Shown here: positions 8,219 through 20,200 of the stretch, one piece after another
How positions within the stretch are numbered: the first letter of the stretch is position 1
How the letters are laid out: each line of letters starts with the position of its first letter
Assembly (NCBI GenBank): GCA_024226535.1
Contig: JAAELP010000245.1
Span: forward strand, 1-55,534
Direction: 5' to 3'
Length of the DNA: 55,534 bases
From: Planctomycetota bacterium
Lineage (GTDB): Bacteria > Planctomycetota > Phycisphaerae > Phycisphaerales > SM1A02
Position numbers and translations under genes: made by a program
Notes under the pieces: generated by a model
Databases searched by the model: none
What the model was told of the DNA's origin: nothing
Seen by the model: the letters and a program-made list of their open reading frames with translations, nothing else

Positions 8219-11200
8219 ATGCGACGAGTCTGGTGCGGTTGGTGTGCGCTGTTTGCGTCGGCGCTGCTTGGTCTCGATGTGCTGGCGACGCAGACGGCGG
8301 ATCCCGCCGCGGTTGCGCCGCCCGCCGCGGACGAGCCCGTCACGATCCGGTTCAATTTCAAGGGTGCGAGCTTCGAGCAGGTGCTCGACTTCTTCTCGCG
8401 CACCACGGGCCTGCCCGTGGTGTGGGAGACGACCGCGCCGGGGGGCACGCTCGACTACCTCTCGCCGGAGGCGTACGAGCTGCCCGAGGCGCTGCGCGTC
8501 CTGAACATCATCCTCCAGTCCAAGGGCGTCATGCTGCGCCTCGACGACGGGCTGCTGTATCTCCAGAAGCTGACCGAGATGCAGAAGGAGGACATCCCCA
8601 CCTACATCGGCGAGGTGCCGGCAGGGGTCACCGACGACCAGATCGTGACCCTGGTCCGCCAGCTCGGCGCCGCGACCGCGGCGCCGCTCGCCGAGAAGCT
8701 GAAGACGATGGTCGCGGCCTACGGTTCGGTCACGGCGCTGGAACAGCAGAACGCGATCGTGATCACGGAAACGGCGGCGCAGGTCCGGCGCCTGGCGCAG
8801 ATCATCGCCGAGGTCGATCGGGCGGCGCCGGACGACACCATCGAGTTCATCAAGGTTCGGCACGCCAAGCCGTCGGAGCTGATGGAGCCGCTCAAGGCGC
8901 TGCTGTCGCGCAGGGTCGAAAGCTACGTCCTCGACAAGAAGAACAAGCCGAAGAAGGTCGTCAAGAACGAGATGTCCGGCCTCAACATCTCCGCCGACGA
9001 TCGCACGGGCGTGATCATCGCCAAGGGTCTTCAGAACCGCATCAACCAGCTCCGGGAGACGCTCCGGCTCCTCGACGTCCCGGGTGGCGGCGCGTCCCGG
9101 ACCACGCGGACGTTCGCGCTCGCGCGGCTCGGCGCCGCGGATGCGGCGACCACGCTCACCAAGCTCTTCGAGAAGATCCCGGAGGCCGAGCGCCCGACGG
9201 TGATCCCCTTCGAGGACCGCGGCCGCGTCACGGTCGTCGGCTCCGCCGCCAACGTCGAGGAGGCGGCGCAGCTCCTCGCGGAGATCGACGGCGGGGGCGG
9301 GGGCGACACCGAGACCGTGCTCGTCGCGATCCCGCTCGAGCACGCCGATCCGCAGGCGGTCATGGCCGCGACGACGGGGCTCCTCACCAGGGGGCAACGT
9401 TCCGTCGTGAAGATCCTCGTCGGCGCCGATCGCGCGTCGCTGGTGGTCTCCGGACCGCCGCGCGACGTCGAAGCGGTGGTGGCGATCGTTCCCGTGCTCG
9501 ACGTCGCCCGACGCGTGGACCGCGAGGTCCGCATCGTCCGGCTCACGAGCGGCGACCCCGCCGACACGTTGCGGCGCACGCGGAAGCTGTACGACCTGCA
9601 GGTCGAAGCCGCCGGGACTACCGACGATCCCGCCCGCGAGCTGCGCGCCGATCTCGACGGCGAGGGCCGCACGCTGACGCTCATCGGCGCGAAGGAGGCG
9701 ATCGAGGCCTTCGTCTCCGCGATGCGCACCGTCGAGAGCAACACCATCGTCGATCGCGAGACGCGGCAGATCGACGTCGCCCACGTGGACGCCGGCGGCA
9801 TCGTCGCCCCGCTCACCGCCCTCGCCGGTCAGCTCATGACGCCGCGCGACGGCACCGCGTACGTCGCGCCGACGATCGAGCCCGTGGATGCCCTGGACCT
9901 GCTCATCGTCACCGCGCTGCCGAGCCAGTTCGCCGTGCTCGAGTCGCTCGTCGAGACGCTCGACGTGCCCGACCCCGCCGATTTCCGCTTCCGCGTCGTC
10001 TCGCTCGCCGGCGTGACCGACGTCGAGATGCTCCTGGACCGCGTCGACGACGCGTGGGAGCGCCTCGCCCAGGGGTACGCCGACGGCGAGATGCCGGCCC
10101 CGGAGATCGAGCACGACGCCGTCACCGGCAACCTCGTGGTGAGCGGCCGCGCGCGGGCGGTGGCGCTCTACGAGCAGGCGCTCACCGAGACGCGCCGACT
10201 TCTGCCCCCGGCTCGCTCGGGGCGGATGATCACGCTGCGGCAGGCCCGCGCCGGCGACGTCGCCGAACCCCTGCGCGAGCTCTGGGAACGGACGGCCGCC
10301 GACGATCCGGCGCGCACGGTGCCGGACCCGGAGATCGACGTCATCGATCACACCAACAGCCTGTACGTCGTCGCCGAGGAGGCGCAGCACCAGGTGATCG
10401 CGCGGTACGTGCAGCAGCTCGACCGGTTCGAGCCGACGGAACTGCCGCCGCTGCGGCTCATGCAGGTGCGGGCCGCCGACGCGGCCCAGATCGCCGACCT
10501 GCTCCGCCGGCGCTACGACGCGCGTCCGCCCGAACAGCGACGCGAGACGCCGGTCACCGTGGACGCGGACACCGCGACGAACACGCTCATCGTCACCGCC
10601 CACGAGGATGCGTTCCGCGAGATCCGCGAGTTCGTCGACGGCGTGAACCAGTCAGGCGACGCGCGGGCCGAGCGGCAGACGCTCATCTTCCCGCTCCAGC
10701 GCGCCCGCGCGACCGACCTCGCCACCGCGCTGGAGAAGCTCTACCCCGAGCCGCCGATGCCGCTGGACCGGCGGGGTCGGCCCATGCCGCACCTGCGCGA
10801 ACCGCGCGAGGTCTACGTCTCGGCCGATGCGGCGACGAACACGCTGATCATCGAGGCGCCGGGCGAGCGCCAGGCGAGCTTCGAGGCGTTGCTCGAGCAG
10901 CTCGACCGCGTGGAGCTGCCGCCCCGCGCACAGCTCCGCACCTATCACATCGAACGAGGCGATCCCGCGCTCATCGCCCGGACGCTCACCGAGCTGGCCC
11001 GACGCGGTGTCCTGAGCGAGCAACCGCCGGACGGCAGCAAACCCGTCGACGTGCAGATCACGGCCGAGCCGGCCTCCCGCACGCTCATCGTGGCCGGCGA
11101 CGAGACGACGTTCCAGCAGACCGAGGAGATCCTCGGCGACCTCGAGATCGTCCCCGTGCAGCGTACCTTGCGGGTCTTCGACGTCACCGGCGTCGATCCG

Positions 11201-14200
11201 GAGGTGATCGCGGACCGCGCGGTGCGTCTCTACGACGAGCAGACGGCCCAGATCCCCGGCGCCCGGTCGGTGAGCGTCGAGGTCGATCGCGAGCGAGGGA
11301 CGGTGCTGGCGATCGCCGACGACGAGGCGATGTTCGTCTTCGCCGCGATCATGGCCCAACTCCAGCAGGCGATCGGCCCCGCTCCCGACGTGCGCCTGAT
11401 CCCGCTGGAGTTCGCCGACGCGACGGAGGTCGTCGGCTACCTCGACGACCTGAAGACGAGCCACGTGGCCCTGGCCGGCAACTTCACCGGCGCGCCGCCG
11501 ATGTTCCAGGTCATCGAGCGCACGAACTCGATCCTCGTGGCCGCGCAGCCGCAGCACCACGAGATCGTCACCGCGCTGATCCGCGAGCTGGATCGCAACG
11601 AACCGAAGGAGATGCCGCCGCTGCGCATCCTGCGTCTGCGCACCGCGGACGCGGCGAATCTCGCCACGGCGCTCATGCGGCAGTACAACCAGCGCCCGAT
11701 CGACGAACGCAACGAGAAGCCGATCTCCATCGCGGCCGACGCGCAGACCAACGCCCTCATCGTCGCCGCCCACGACGACCTCATCGGCGAGATCGAGACG
11801 ATCGTCTCCGACCTGAACGCGGCCGGCCGCATGGACACCGAGGGGCGGGAGATCCGCATCTTCCCCTTGCGCGTCGCGCGGGCGGAGGAACTGGCCCGCA
11901 CCATCGACACCATGTACCCCGAGCCGCCGATGCCGATGGATCGGCGGGGTCGGCCCATGCCGCACCTGCGCGAGGGGCGCGAGGTCGTCGTCCGCGCCGA
12001 CGTGCAGACCAACGCGATCATCGTGGACGCACCGGTGCAGCGGATGGCCGGGTTCGAGCAGCTCGTGGAGCAACTCGACCGGCAGAAGCTCGGCGAGGAG
12101 TCGGAGATCCGCACCTACGAGATCAGGCACGCCTCGCTCGAGGCGCTGGCGGCCACGCTGCGCGATCTTGCCCAGACCGGCGCGCTGAGCCCGAGCGGCC
12201 AGGACCGGCGCTCGCCGGTGCTCGTCACCACCGAGCCGGTCAGCCAGAAGCTGGTGGTCTCCGGCTCCAGCGTGATCTTCGAGCGTGTCGAGCAGGTGCT
12301 GGAGGAGCTGGACGTCAAGCGCACCGGCCCGGCGAGCACGCTGCGCTTCTTCCGCCTCGAGCACGCGCGGGCCGAGACGCTGGCTCCGGTTCTCGGTGAG
12401 CTGCTCGCCGGCGAGCAGGTGCGAGGATCCGGGCAGACGCCGCAGGCCACGGAGCCGGTGCGCGTCGCCGCCGACCCGCGGCTCAACGCGGTGGTCGTCT
12501 CCGGCCCGACCGCCGTGCTCAACATCGCCGACGAGATGATTGCGCAGCTCGACGTCGATCCGACGGGGTTCGCGGGCCGAGCGCGTTCGCTGCGTGTCGT
12601 GGTCGTCGAGAACGCGGACGCGACGGAGCTGGCCTCGAGCCTCGAGGCGCTCTTCACGGAGGACGCGGCCGGCGGCGTGCCGCCGAGCTTCCGCGTGGAC
12701 GCCGCGAGCAACAGCCTGCTCGTGCGCGCGACCGACGACCAGTTCCAGACGATCGAGGAGGTCGTGCGCCAGATCGACCGGGCGACGATCGTCTCCACAC
12801 GCCAGATGCGGATGCTGCCGATCGATCCGAGCAAGGCCACCGCCGCCGACATCGCCCGCTCCCTCAAGCAGATGCTCGACAACTCCGGCGGGGCGCGCAT
12901 CCAGATCATCAGCCTCGACGAGCTGTTGGAGGGTCGTAAGAAGGAACCGCGCGACGCCGAGGAGGGGGCTCCCTCCGGCGCGTCGTCGGCGCGCCCGCCC
13001 GGCGTGACCGGACGGTGGATGACGATGCTCGCCGCGGCAGTGACCGCGGCTCCGACCACCTCTCCCCGCCGCGGGGAGAGGTCGGCGAGCGGTAGCGAGC
13101 CGGGTGAGGGGCGGACGTCCGCGGACGCCGGCCCTCACCTGCCTCGCCCGGAGGGCGAGGCTATCCTCTCCCGCTCCGCGGGAGAGGGGTCACTCGTCGC
13201 CGCCGCGGATCCGGCCCCGGACGCCGTCTCCGCCCTTCGCACCGCCCTCGAGACCTCCGGCGATCTCACGATCGCCATCGACCCCGCCACGAACAGCCTC
13301 GTCGTCGTCGGGTCCCCCCGTGCGATCCAGCGGCTCGCGGAGTTCGCCGAGCAGCTTCAGGAGCAGATTCCCGCGGCGCCGGGCCGCGTGCGGTACGTCG
13401 CGCTGCCGCGCGAGACCGACGCCCGAACGCTCGCCCGTCTCGTCGACCAGACGATGCGGCTCATCACGCCCGTTGGCGGAGAGCGGGGCGAGCTGCGATC
13501 GCGCGCCTCGGTGCTGCCGGACGTCGCCAACAACGCTTTGATCATCACGTGCACCGACGGTGACTTCGAGACGATCGGAAGCCTCGTGGCGGCGCTCGCC
13601 CAGCCGCTGCCTCCGGAACAGGTGATGGTCAAGGTGTACCAGCTCCAGACGGTCACCGCCGACCGAGCCGCGGCGAGCGTGCGCGACCTCATCGCCCCGG
13701 CGGCGCCGCGGCGGGGGCGTGGCCGCGCCGCCGAGCAGGTGCGCGAGATGGCCGTGACGCTCCTCGACGGCGACCGAACGATCGACGGCGTCTTCAATCC
13801 GGCGAAGATCCGCGTGACCGCGGACCAGCCGACGAACTCGATCGTCGTGCGCGGCCCGGAGGAGGCCATCGGTTTCATCGACCGCTACATCGAGATGATC
13901 GACCAGGCGCCGGTGAACGTGCGTTCCACGCTCAAGCTCTTTCCGCTTCAGCACGCGCGGGCCCGCGACCTCCAGGGCATGTTGCGGAACATCTTCCGCG
14001 CCCGGTTCCAGAGCACGCGGCGCCGATCCGGGCCGCAGCCGATCCAGCCGGAGTTCACCTCCGACAACCGGACGAACACGCTGCTCGTCACCGCCTCGCC
14101 GGAGCAGCTCGTCGAGGTGGAGGACCTGCTCGGGGATCTCGATCGCGAGCTTGGCGACGCCGTACACCCCCTGCGTCTCGTCGAGCTGACCGCGGCGCGC

Positions 14201-17200
14201 CCGTCGCAGGTCGCGCGGATCCTCGACAACGTGGTCGTGGGCTCGGACCAGGAGCGACGCACGACGACGATGATCGTCCCGGACGACGGCTCGGGCATGC
14301 TGCTCGTGCGCGCCGATGCCGCCGTGAACGCCGAGATCGACCGCGTTCTCGCCGAGATCGACCGCGACGCGGCCGGGGGCTTCGCGGTGCGCACGATCAC
14401 GCTCGAGCGCGCCGACGCCCAGGCCGTGGCGGGGGCCCTCCAGCGGTTCTTCGACGACCGCTCGCGGATCGCCTCCAGCGGCCGTGGCCGCCGCGGGCAG
14501 TCGCGGCGGGTTTCGATCGTCGGCGACGCGGCGAGCAGCACGCTCCTCGTAGCCGCGTCAGACGCGGACTTCGAGGAGATCGCGAAGCTGGTCGCGCAGT
14601 TCGACTCGCCGCAGGCGACGCAGGCCTGGAGTTTCCGCGTCTTCACGCTCGAGCACGCGAAGGCGACGGAGATCCATGAGACAGTCCAGGCGATGGTGAA
14701 CATCCTCGACTGGAACCAGGGCCCGTCGTTCTGGAACTTCAACCGTCGCGGGGGCGGAGGTCGCGCGAACCGCAATCGCGGCACGCTCGCGGTCCGCGCC
14801 GAGCCACGCCTCAACGCGATCATCGCCACGGGCGAGGGCGACAAGTTCGCGCTCGTGGAGAACCTCATCGAGATCCTCGACGTGCCCATCGCCGAGGGCT
14901 CGGGCCAGTTCGTGCGGATGTACCCGGTTCGCAACGCCGAGATCGACCTCGTCGCCGACGTGACACGCGAGCTGTTCACCAAGCCGCGGCGGTGGTGGGA
15001 GGATCCGGATCCCGACGAGATCAAGATCCGCGTCGACCGCGCGAGCCGCACCCTCATCGTCTCGGCCGACGAGCGCGAGCACGAGGAGATCGCCGCGGTC
15101 ATCGCCGGGATCGACGACGAGCTTGCGACGCCCGACACCGAGGTCGCGGTGCTCCCGATCGAGTTCGCCGACGCCCGCGACGTCGAGCGCACGCTCACGA
15201 GCTTCCTTCGCGATCGCGCCCGCGCCGCGGGGCGCCGCCGTCCCGATGCCTCGGTCATCGCCAGCGCCTCGGCGAACTCGATCGTCGTCTCGGCCTCGGC
15301 CGGCGAGATGGCGACGCTCCGCGACCTGCTCCGGCAACTCGACCAGGCGGACGTCTCCGGCGACCGCGTGGTCGAGATCATCGCGCTCGCGCAGGGCGAC
15401 GCCGAGGAGATCGGCCGCATCCTCCGCGAGCAGTTCGGGCGCCGCGGCGGGACGGGCGTGGTGGTCACGACCGACTCCCGCACGAACAGCCTGATCATCA
15501 ACGGGCCGAGGCAGCAGTATGCGCAGGTTCGCGCCCTCGTCGACCAGCTCGACCGGCCGCGGGCGAGCGACGAGACGATCATCCGCACGTACGCGCTCGA
15601 GGGCGCGCAGGCGGACGAGGCGGTGCGCATCCTCTCCTCCACGCTCCAGCTCGACGCCCGCGGAGAGACCGAGGGCGTGACGATCAAGCTCGACGAGGAG
15701 ACGCCGGCGGTCGAGGTCAAGGCGCAGATCACCGCCGACCCCCGGTCCAACAGCGTCATCGTGACCGCGACGAGCGAGTCGCTGCCCGTGATCGAGCAGC
15801 TCATCCGGCAGATCGACGACGTGCCGGCGGTGAGCCCCGTCGAGTACCGGATCATCCCGCTCGATCACGCGATGGCCGACGACGTGTCGCTTACGCTGCG
15901 TCTCGTCGGGGCGTGGCGCGACGGTCCCGGTCCCGAGCCGAACTTCGACTACAACCGCATCGAGAACCAGCTCATCGTCGCCGCGACCGCGGACCAGTTC
16001 GAGCAGATCGCGAAGATCGTCTCCGAGCTGGACCAGCCGTCCCAGCGCGAGCGGGTCACCGACTTCGTGCCGCTCCAGTACGCGGAAGCCGAGCAGGTCG
16101 CCGAGGCGCTGGAGGTCTTCTACGGCGTGCGCGCCTTCGAGGCGGACACGCCCGGCAAGCGAAACACGCGCATCGTGGCCGATCCCGCGACGAACAGCCT
16201 CGTCATCACCGCCGACGAGTCGGAGTGGGACGGCATCCGGGCCCTACTCTCGAAGCTCGACAGCGAGGAGTACGACGCGTCGCTCCAGCTCGAGGTGATC
16301 CCGCTCGTCTACGCCGACGCGCGGTCGGTCGCGAGGGCGATCAACGACGCGTTCCAGGGGCGGATCGAACGCGATCGACGGCAGGAGCGAGCGCGCGAGC
16401 GCGGCCGGCAAACCGGCGGCGGCGGTGGAGAAGACGATCGGCGCGAGCCCGTCACGCCGTCCGTGCTCGTCGAGGCCGAGGAATGGGTCGGGGCCTCCGC
16501 GGAGGTGCAGACGAACAGCGTGATCGTGTCCGCCAACCGGCAGAACATCCGCAAGATCCTGGACATCGTCGAGCGGCTCGACGTCGCCGACTTCGCGAGG
16601 CTGCCGGCGCCGCGGCTGATCCCGGTCGGCGCGGGCGATCCGATCCAGCTCGCCCGGTCGCTCACCGAGCTCTACGAGCAGGAGCGGGGCGACCGGCAGG
16701 GCGTGCGGATCGTGGGCGACGTCGCGTCCAGCACGCTTGTCGTGCGCGCCGCCGACGAGGAGTTCGAGCAGATCGCCGTCCTCGCCGAGGCGCTGCAGCA
16801 GCAGGCGTCCGACGCCGGCCTGACGGTGCGCATCATCTCGCTCGTGACCGCCCCCGCGTTGCGCGTCGCCGACGCGATGCGCGAGGCATACGCGGCGCGG
16901 GCGGAGCAGGCGAACCTGCCGCTGTCGATCCAGGTCGATGCCGCCGGCAACAACCTCGTCGTGGCGTCCACGGCGGCGCTCATCGACGAGGTCGCCGAGA
17001 CGGCCGAACAGCTCGACCGGCTCGCGCCGGCGGCGGGGCAGGGGATCTTCATCATCGAGCTGGAGCACATCTCGCCGGACGCCGCCCGCTCGGTGATCGA
17101 GACGATCGGCCTGCACCGGCCGCCGGCGCGCGACACGACCTCACGGCTCGTCACCGAGCCGATCAAGGTCTCGAACCTCCGGGGACGCAACGCGATCATC

Positions 17201-20200
17201 GTCATCGCCAACCCGGCGGATCGGGACACGATCATCGGGCTCGTGAAGGCGATCGACGTCGAGCCCGCGCTCGCGGATTCGGAGATGCGCGTGGTCCCGC
17301 TCCGCAACGCCGATGCGCGGGCGCTCGCGCAGATCCTCCAGCAGGTCCTCTCGCCGACCGATCAGCAGGCGAACACGTCGCTGGCCCGCGCCGTCCAGGA
17401 GCAGGTGCGCCGGCTTTCGGTGCACCGGGGCGGGCTGAACGAGCCGGATCTCCACCTCGACCTGACGAAGCCCGTCCGCGTGATCGCGGATCCCGCGATG
17501 AACGCGCTCGTGCTCAGCTCCACCGTCGAGAACCTCGACGCCCTCGTGGAGCTGGTGGCGATGTTCGACACGCTGCCGATCGCCGGCGCGGTGACGGTGC
17601 AACTGTTCCCGCTGGAGAACATCGCCGCCCAACAGTTCCTGCGCATCACGCGCGACCTGTTCTCCCAGGGCAAGGAGCTGGGGCAGATCCCCGGCTCGTC
17701 GGTGCAGGGCGTCCCGGTCGGCATGGTGGGCAAGGCGCTCTTCGAGGAGATCGCCCTCAGCTCCGACGAGCGCACGAACACGGTCATCGTCGCCGGCAGC
17801 GAGGACGCCGTGGCCCTCGTCGAGGTACTCAAGCAGCGTCTCGACGCGGAGATGGCGATGGGCTGGGTGGAGCCGCGGCTCCTGCGGCTGCGCTTCGCCG
17901 ACGCGACCGACCTCGCCGACATGCTCGACGCGATCATCGTGCGCGGCATGACCGAGGCGCCGCAGTCGAGCCCGCTCCAGACGCAGGTCGGGCGTCTGCG
18001 GATGGCGAGGATGGAGGGCGGGGAGGGCCGCGTCCTCGAATCCGACGTCTTCCACCCGATGTCGCGGTTGGTAATCCGTCCCAGCGAGCAGCTCAACGCG
18101 CTGATCCTCATTGGGTCGCCGGTGAACCTGGACATCGTGAGCGAGCTGGTCTCGATGCTCGACGTCGAGGCGGCGTCGCCGGACGCCACCGTGCGGATCT
18201 ACCCCGTGAAGAACGCATCGGCGGCGCGGCTCCAGTCCACGATCACGCGGCTCTTCGACCAGCAGGTGCGCTCCAAGGCGATCCGTCCCGAGGATCGGGT
18301 GATCGTCGAGGCGGACCAGCGAACGAACTCGCTGATCGTGACCACGAGCCCGCGCAGCTTCGCGGTCCTCGAGGGACTGCTCGCGTCGCTCGACACCGAG
18401 GTCGCGCCGGACGTCCGCGAGATCCGGCGCATCGAGATCACCAACGCGTCCGCCGAGAGGTTGGCGCTGTTCATCCAGGAGCTCATGGACGCGCGGCTCG
18501 ACCGGTTGCGTACGACGCAGCCGGAGACGGCGGAGCTGGAGCGCGCGACGATCATGGCCGATTCGCGCAGCAACAGCCTCGTGATCGTCGCCGGCGACGA
18601 GTCGTACGCGGTGATCGAGCGGCTCGCCGCGGATCTCGACCAGTCCACGTTGTCGGAGCTGGGACTCGTCGAGGTCCTTGCCGTACACAAGGGCAACATC
18701 GATCGCATCGCCGAGGCCGTGGACGCGGTCATGGAGCGGCGCTACGCGGACATGCCCGCGAAGATCCGCGATGCGCAGAAGCCGCTCGTGCTCACCGACC
18801 CACGTACGAACAGCCTGCTCGTTGCCGCCAACCAGGAGGATCTCACCGCGATCCGGAACCTGCTCGAACAACTCGAAGCGGCCCCGCTGCACCCGGCGGT
18901 CGGGCTGCACGTGATCGAGCTTCCGTTCTCGGCGAGCGCCGAGAGCCTGGCCCCGCGTCTGCAGCGGCTGATGCGGGAGCGACAGCAGTCGCTCGGCGAG
19001 GGCCGCCGCCCGTCCGACCGCGTCTCCGTCGAGCCCGATCCCGTGGGCAATACGCTCATCGTGGCCGCGAGCGCCGAGAACCGGGAGATCGTCGATCAGC
19101 TTCTCGACCTGCTCATGAAGGCGGGCAGCGAGACGATCGCCGGACGCGTCTTCGAGGTGATCCCGGTGACGAGCAGCCGCGCGTCGGACCTCGTGGACCT
19201 TCTCGACGATCTCTACGTGAAGGAGGCGAACCGCGTCCGCGGCCCCGACGCCGTGCGCGTCACCGCCGACGAGCGGCTCAACGCGGTCCTCGTCAACGCC
19301 GACAAGCAGGATGTCGTCGCTCTGCGCGACCTCATCGATGAGCTGGACGGGTCGCAGCCGGCAGTGGTGGTCGAGATCAAGTACCTCCCGCTCCAGTCCG
19401 CGGACGCGGCGGAGACGGTCGGGCTTATCGAGGACATCCTGAGCGGGCGGGGCATCGGCGCCCGCGCCGGCTCCGAGCAGGCGACCGTCGTCAAGTACCT
19501 GCGCCAGCTCGTCGCGGACGAGGACGGTGTGGTGCCGCCGCGCGACGCCGAAACCGAGATCGAGCAGATCGAGGTCAGCGCCGCCATTCGCGAGTCGATC
19601 GTGCTGACGCCGGACGTCCGCACGAACACGGTCATCGTCTCCGCGCCGCAGCCGGCGATGGCGATGCTCGAACAGATGATCCTGGACATCGACAGCACGA
19701 CGACGGGCTCGAAGAACATCGCCATCTTCAAGCTCGTGAATGCCGACGCGACGGCGATGGCGGAGATCCTCGTCGACCTGTTCAACCTGCGGCAGGGGCG
19801 CGACGAACTCGTGCTCAAGCCGCGCGAGGACGGGATGCTCGGACCCGGTTCCGTCGACCTCGAGAGTACCGACCTCACCGCCGTTCCCGATCAGCGCCAA
19901 CAGCTCTCGATCACCGTTGACAGCCGGACCAACAGCCTGCTCGTCTCCGGCACGCCGATGTACCTCGACCTCGTGGCCGAGGTCGTCGAGGAGCTGGACG
20001 CGCTGGAGGCCAACGAGCGACAGACCTACGTCTACAAGCTGATGAACGCGCAGGCCCTCGAGGTCGCGCGCGTGCTCGGCGAGTTCGTCCGCGAGGAGCA
20101 GGAGAAGCTCATCGGGACGCTCAGCCCGGACCAGATCGGATCCGCGGCGCGGCTCCTGGAGCGCGAGATCACGATCCAGGGCGACGAGTCGTCGAACTCG

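Noticed and set aside
8170..12399. Plus-strand frame of about 1409 codons overlapping the start of gspD
   Set aside because: Arg/Pro/Ala-rich composition, no homology seen; the overlapping frame has signal peptide, N0 and repeats.
14992..19341. Second plus-strand frame of about 1449 codons inside gspD
   Set aside because: Arg/Ala/Gly-rich translation without domain features; it is a frame-shifted shadow of the secretin gene.
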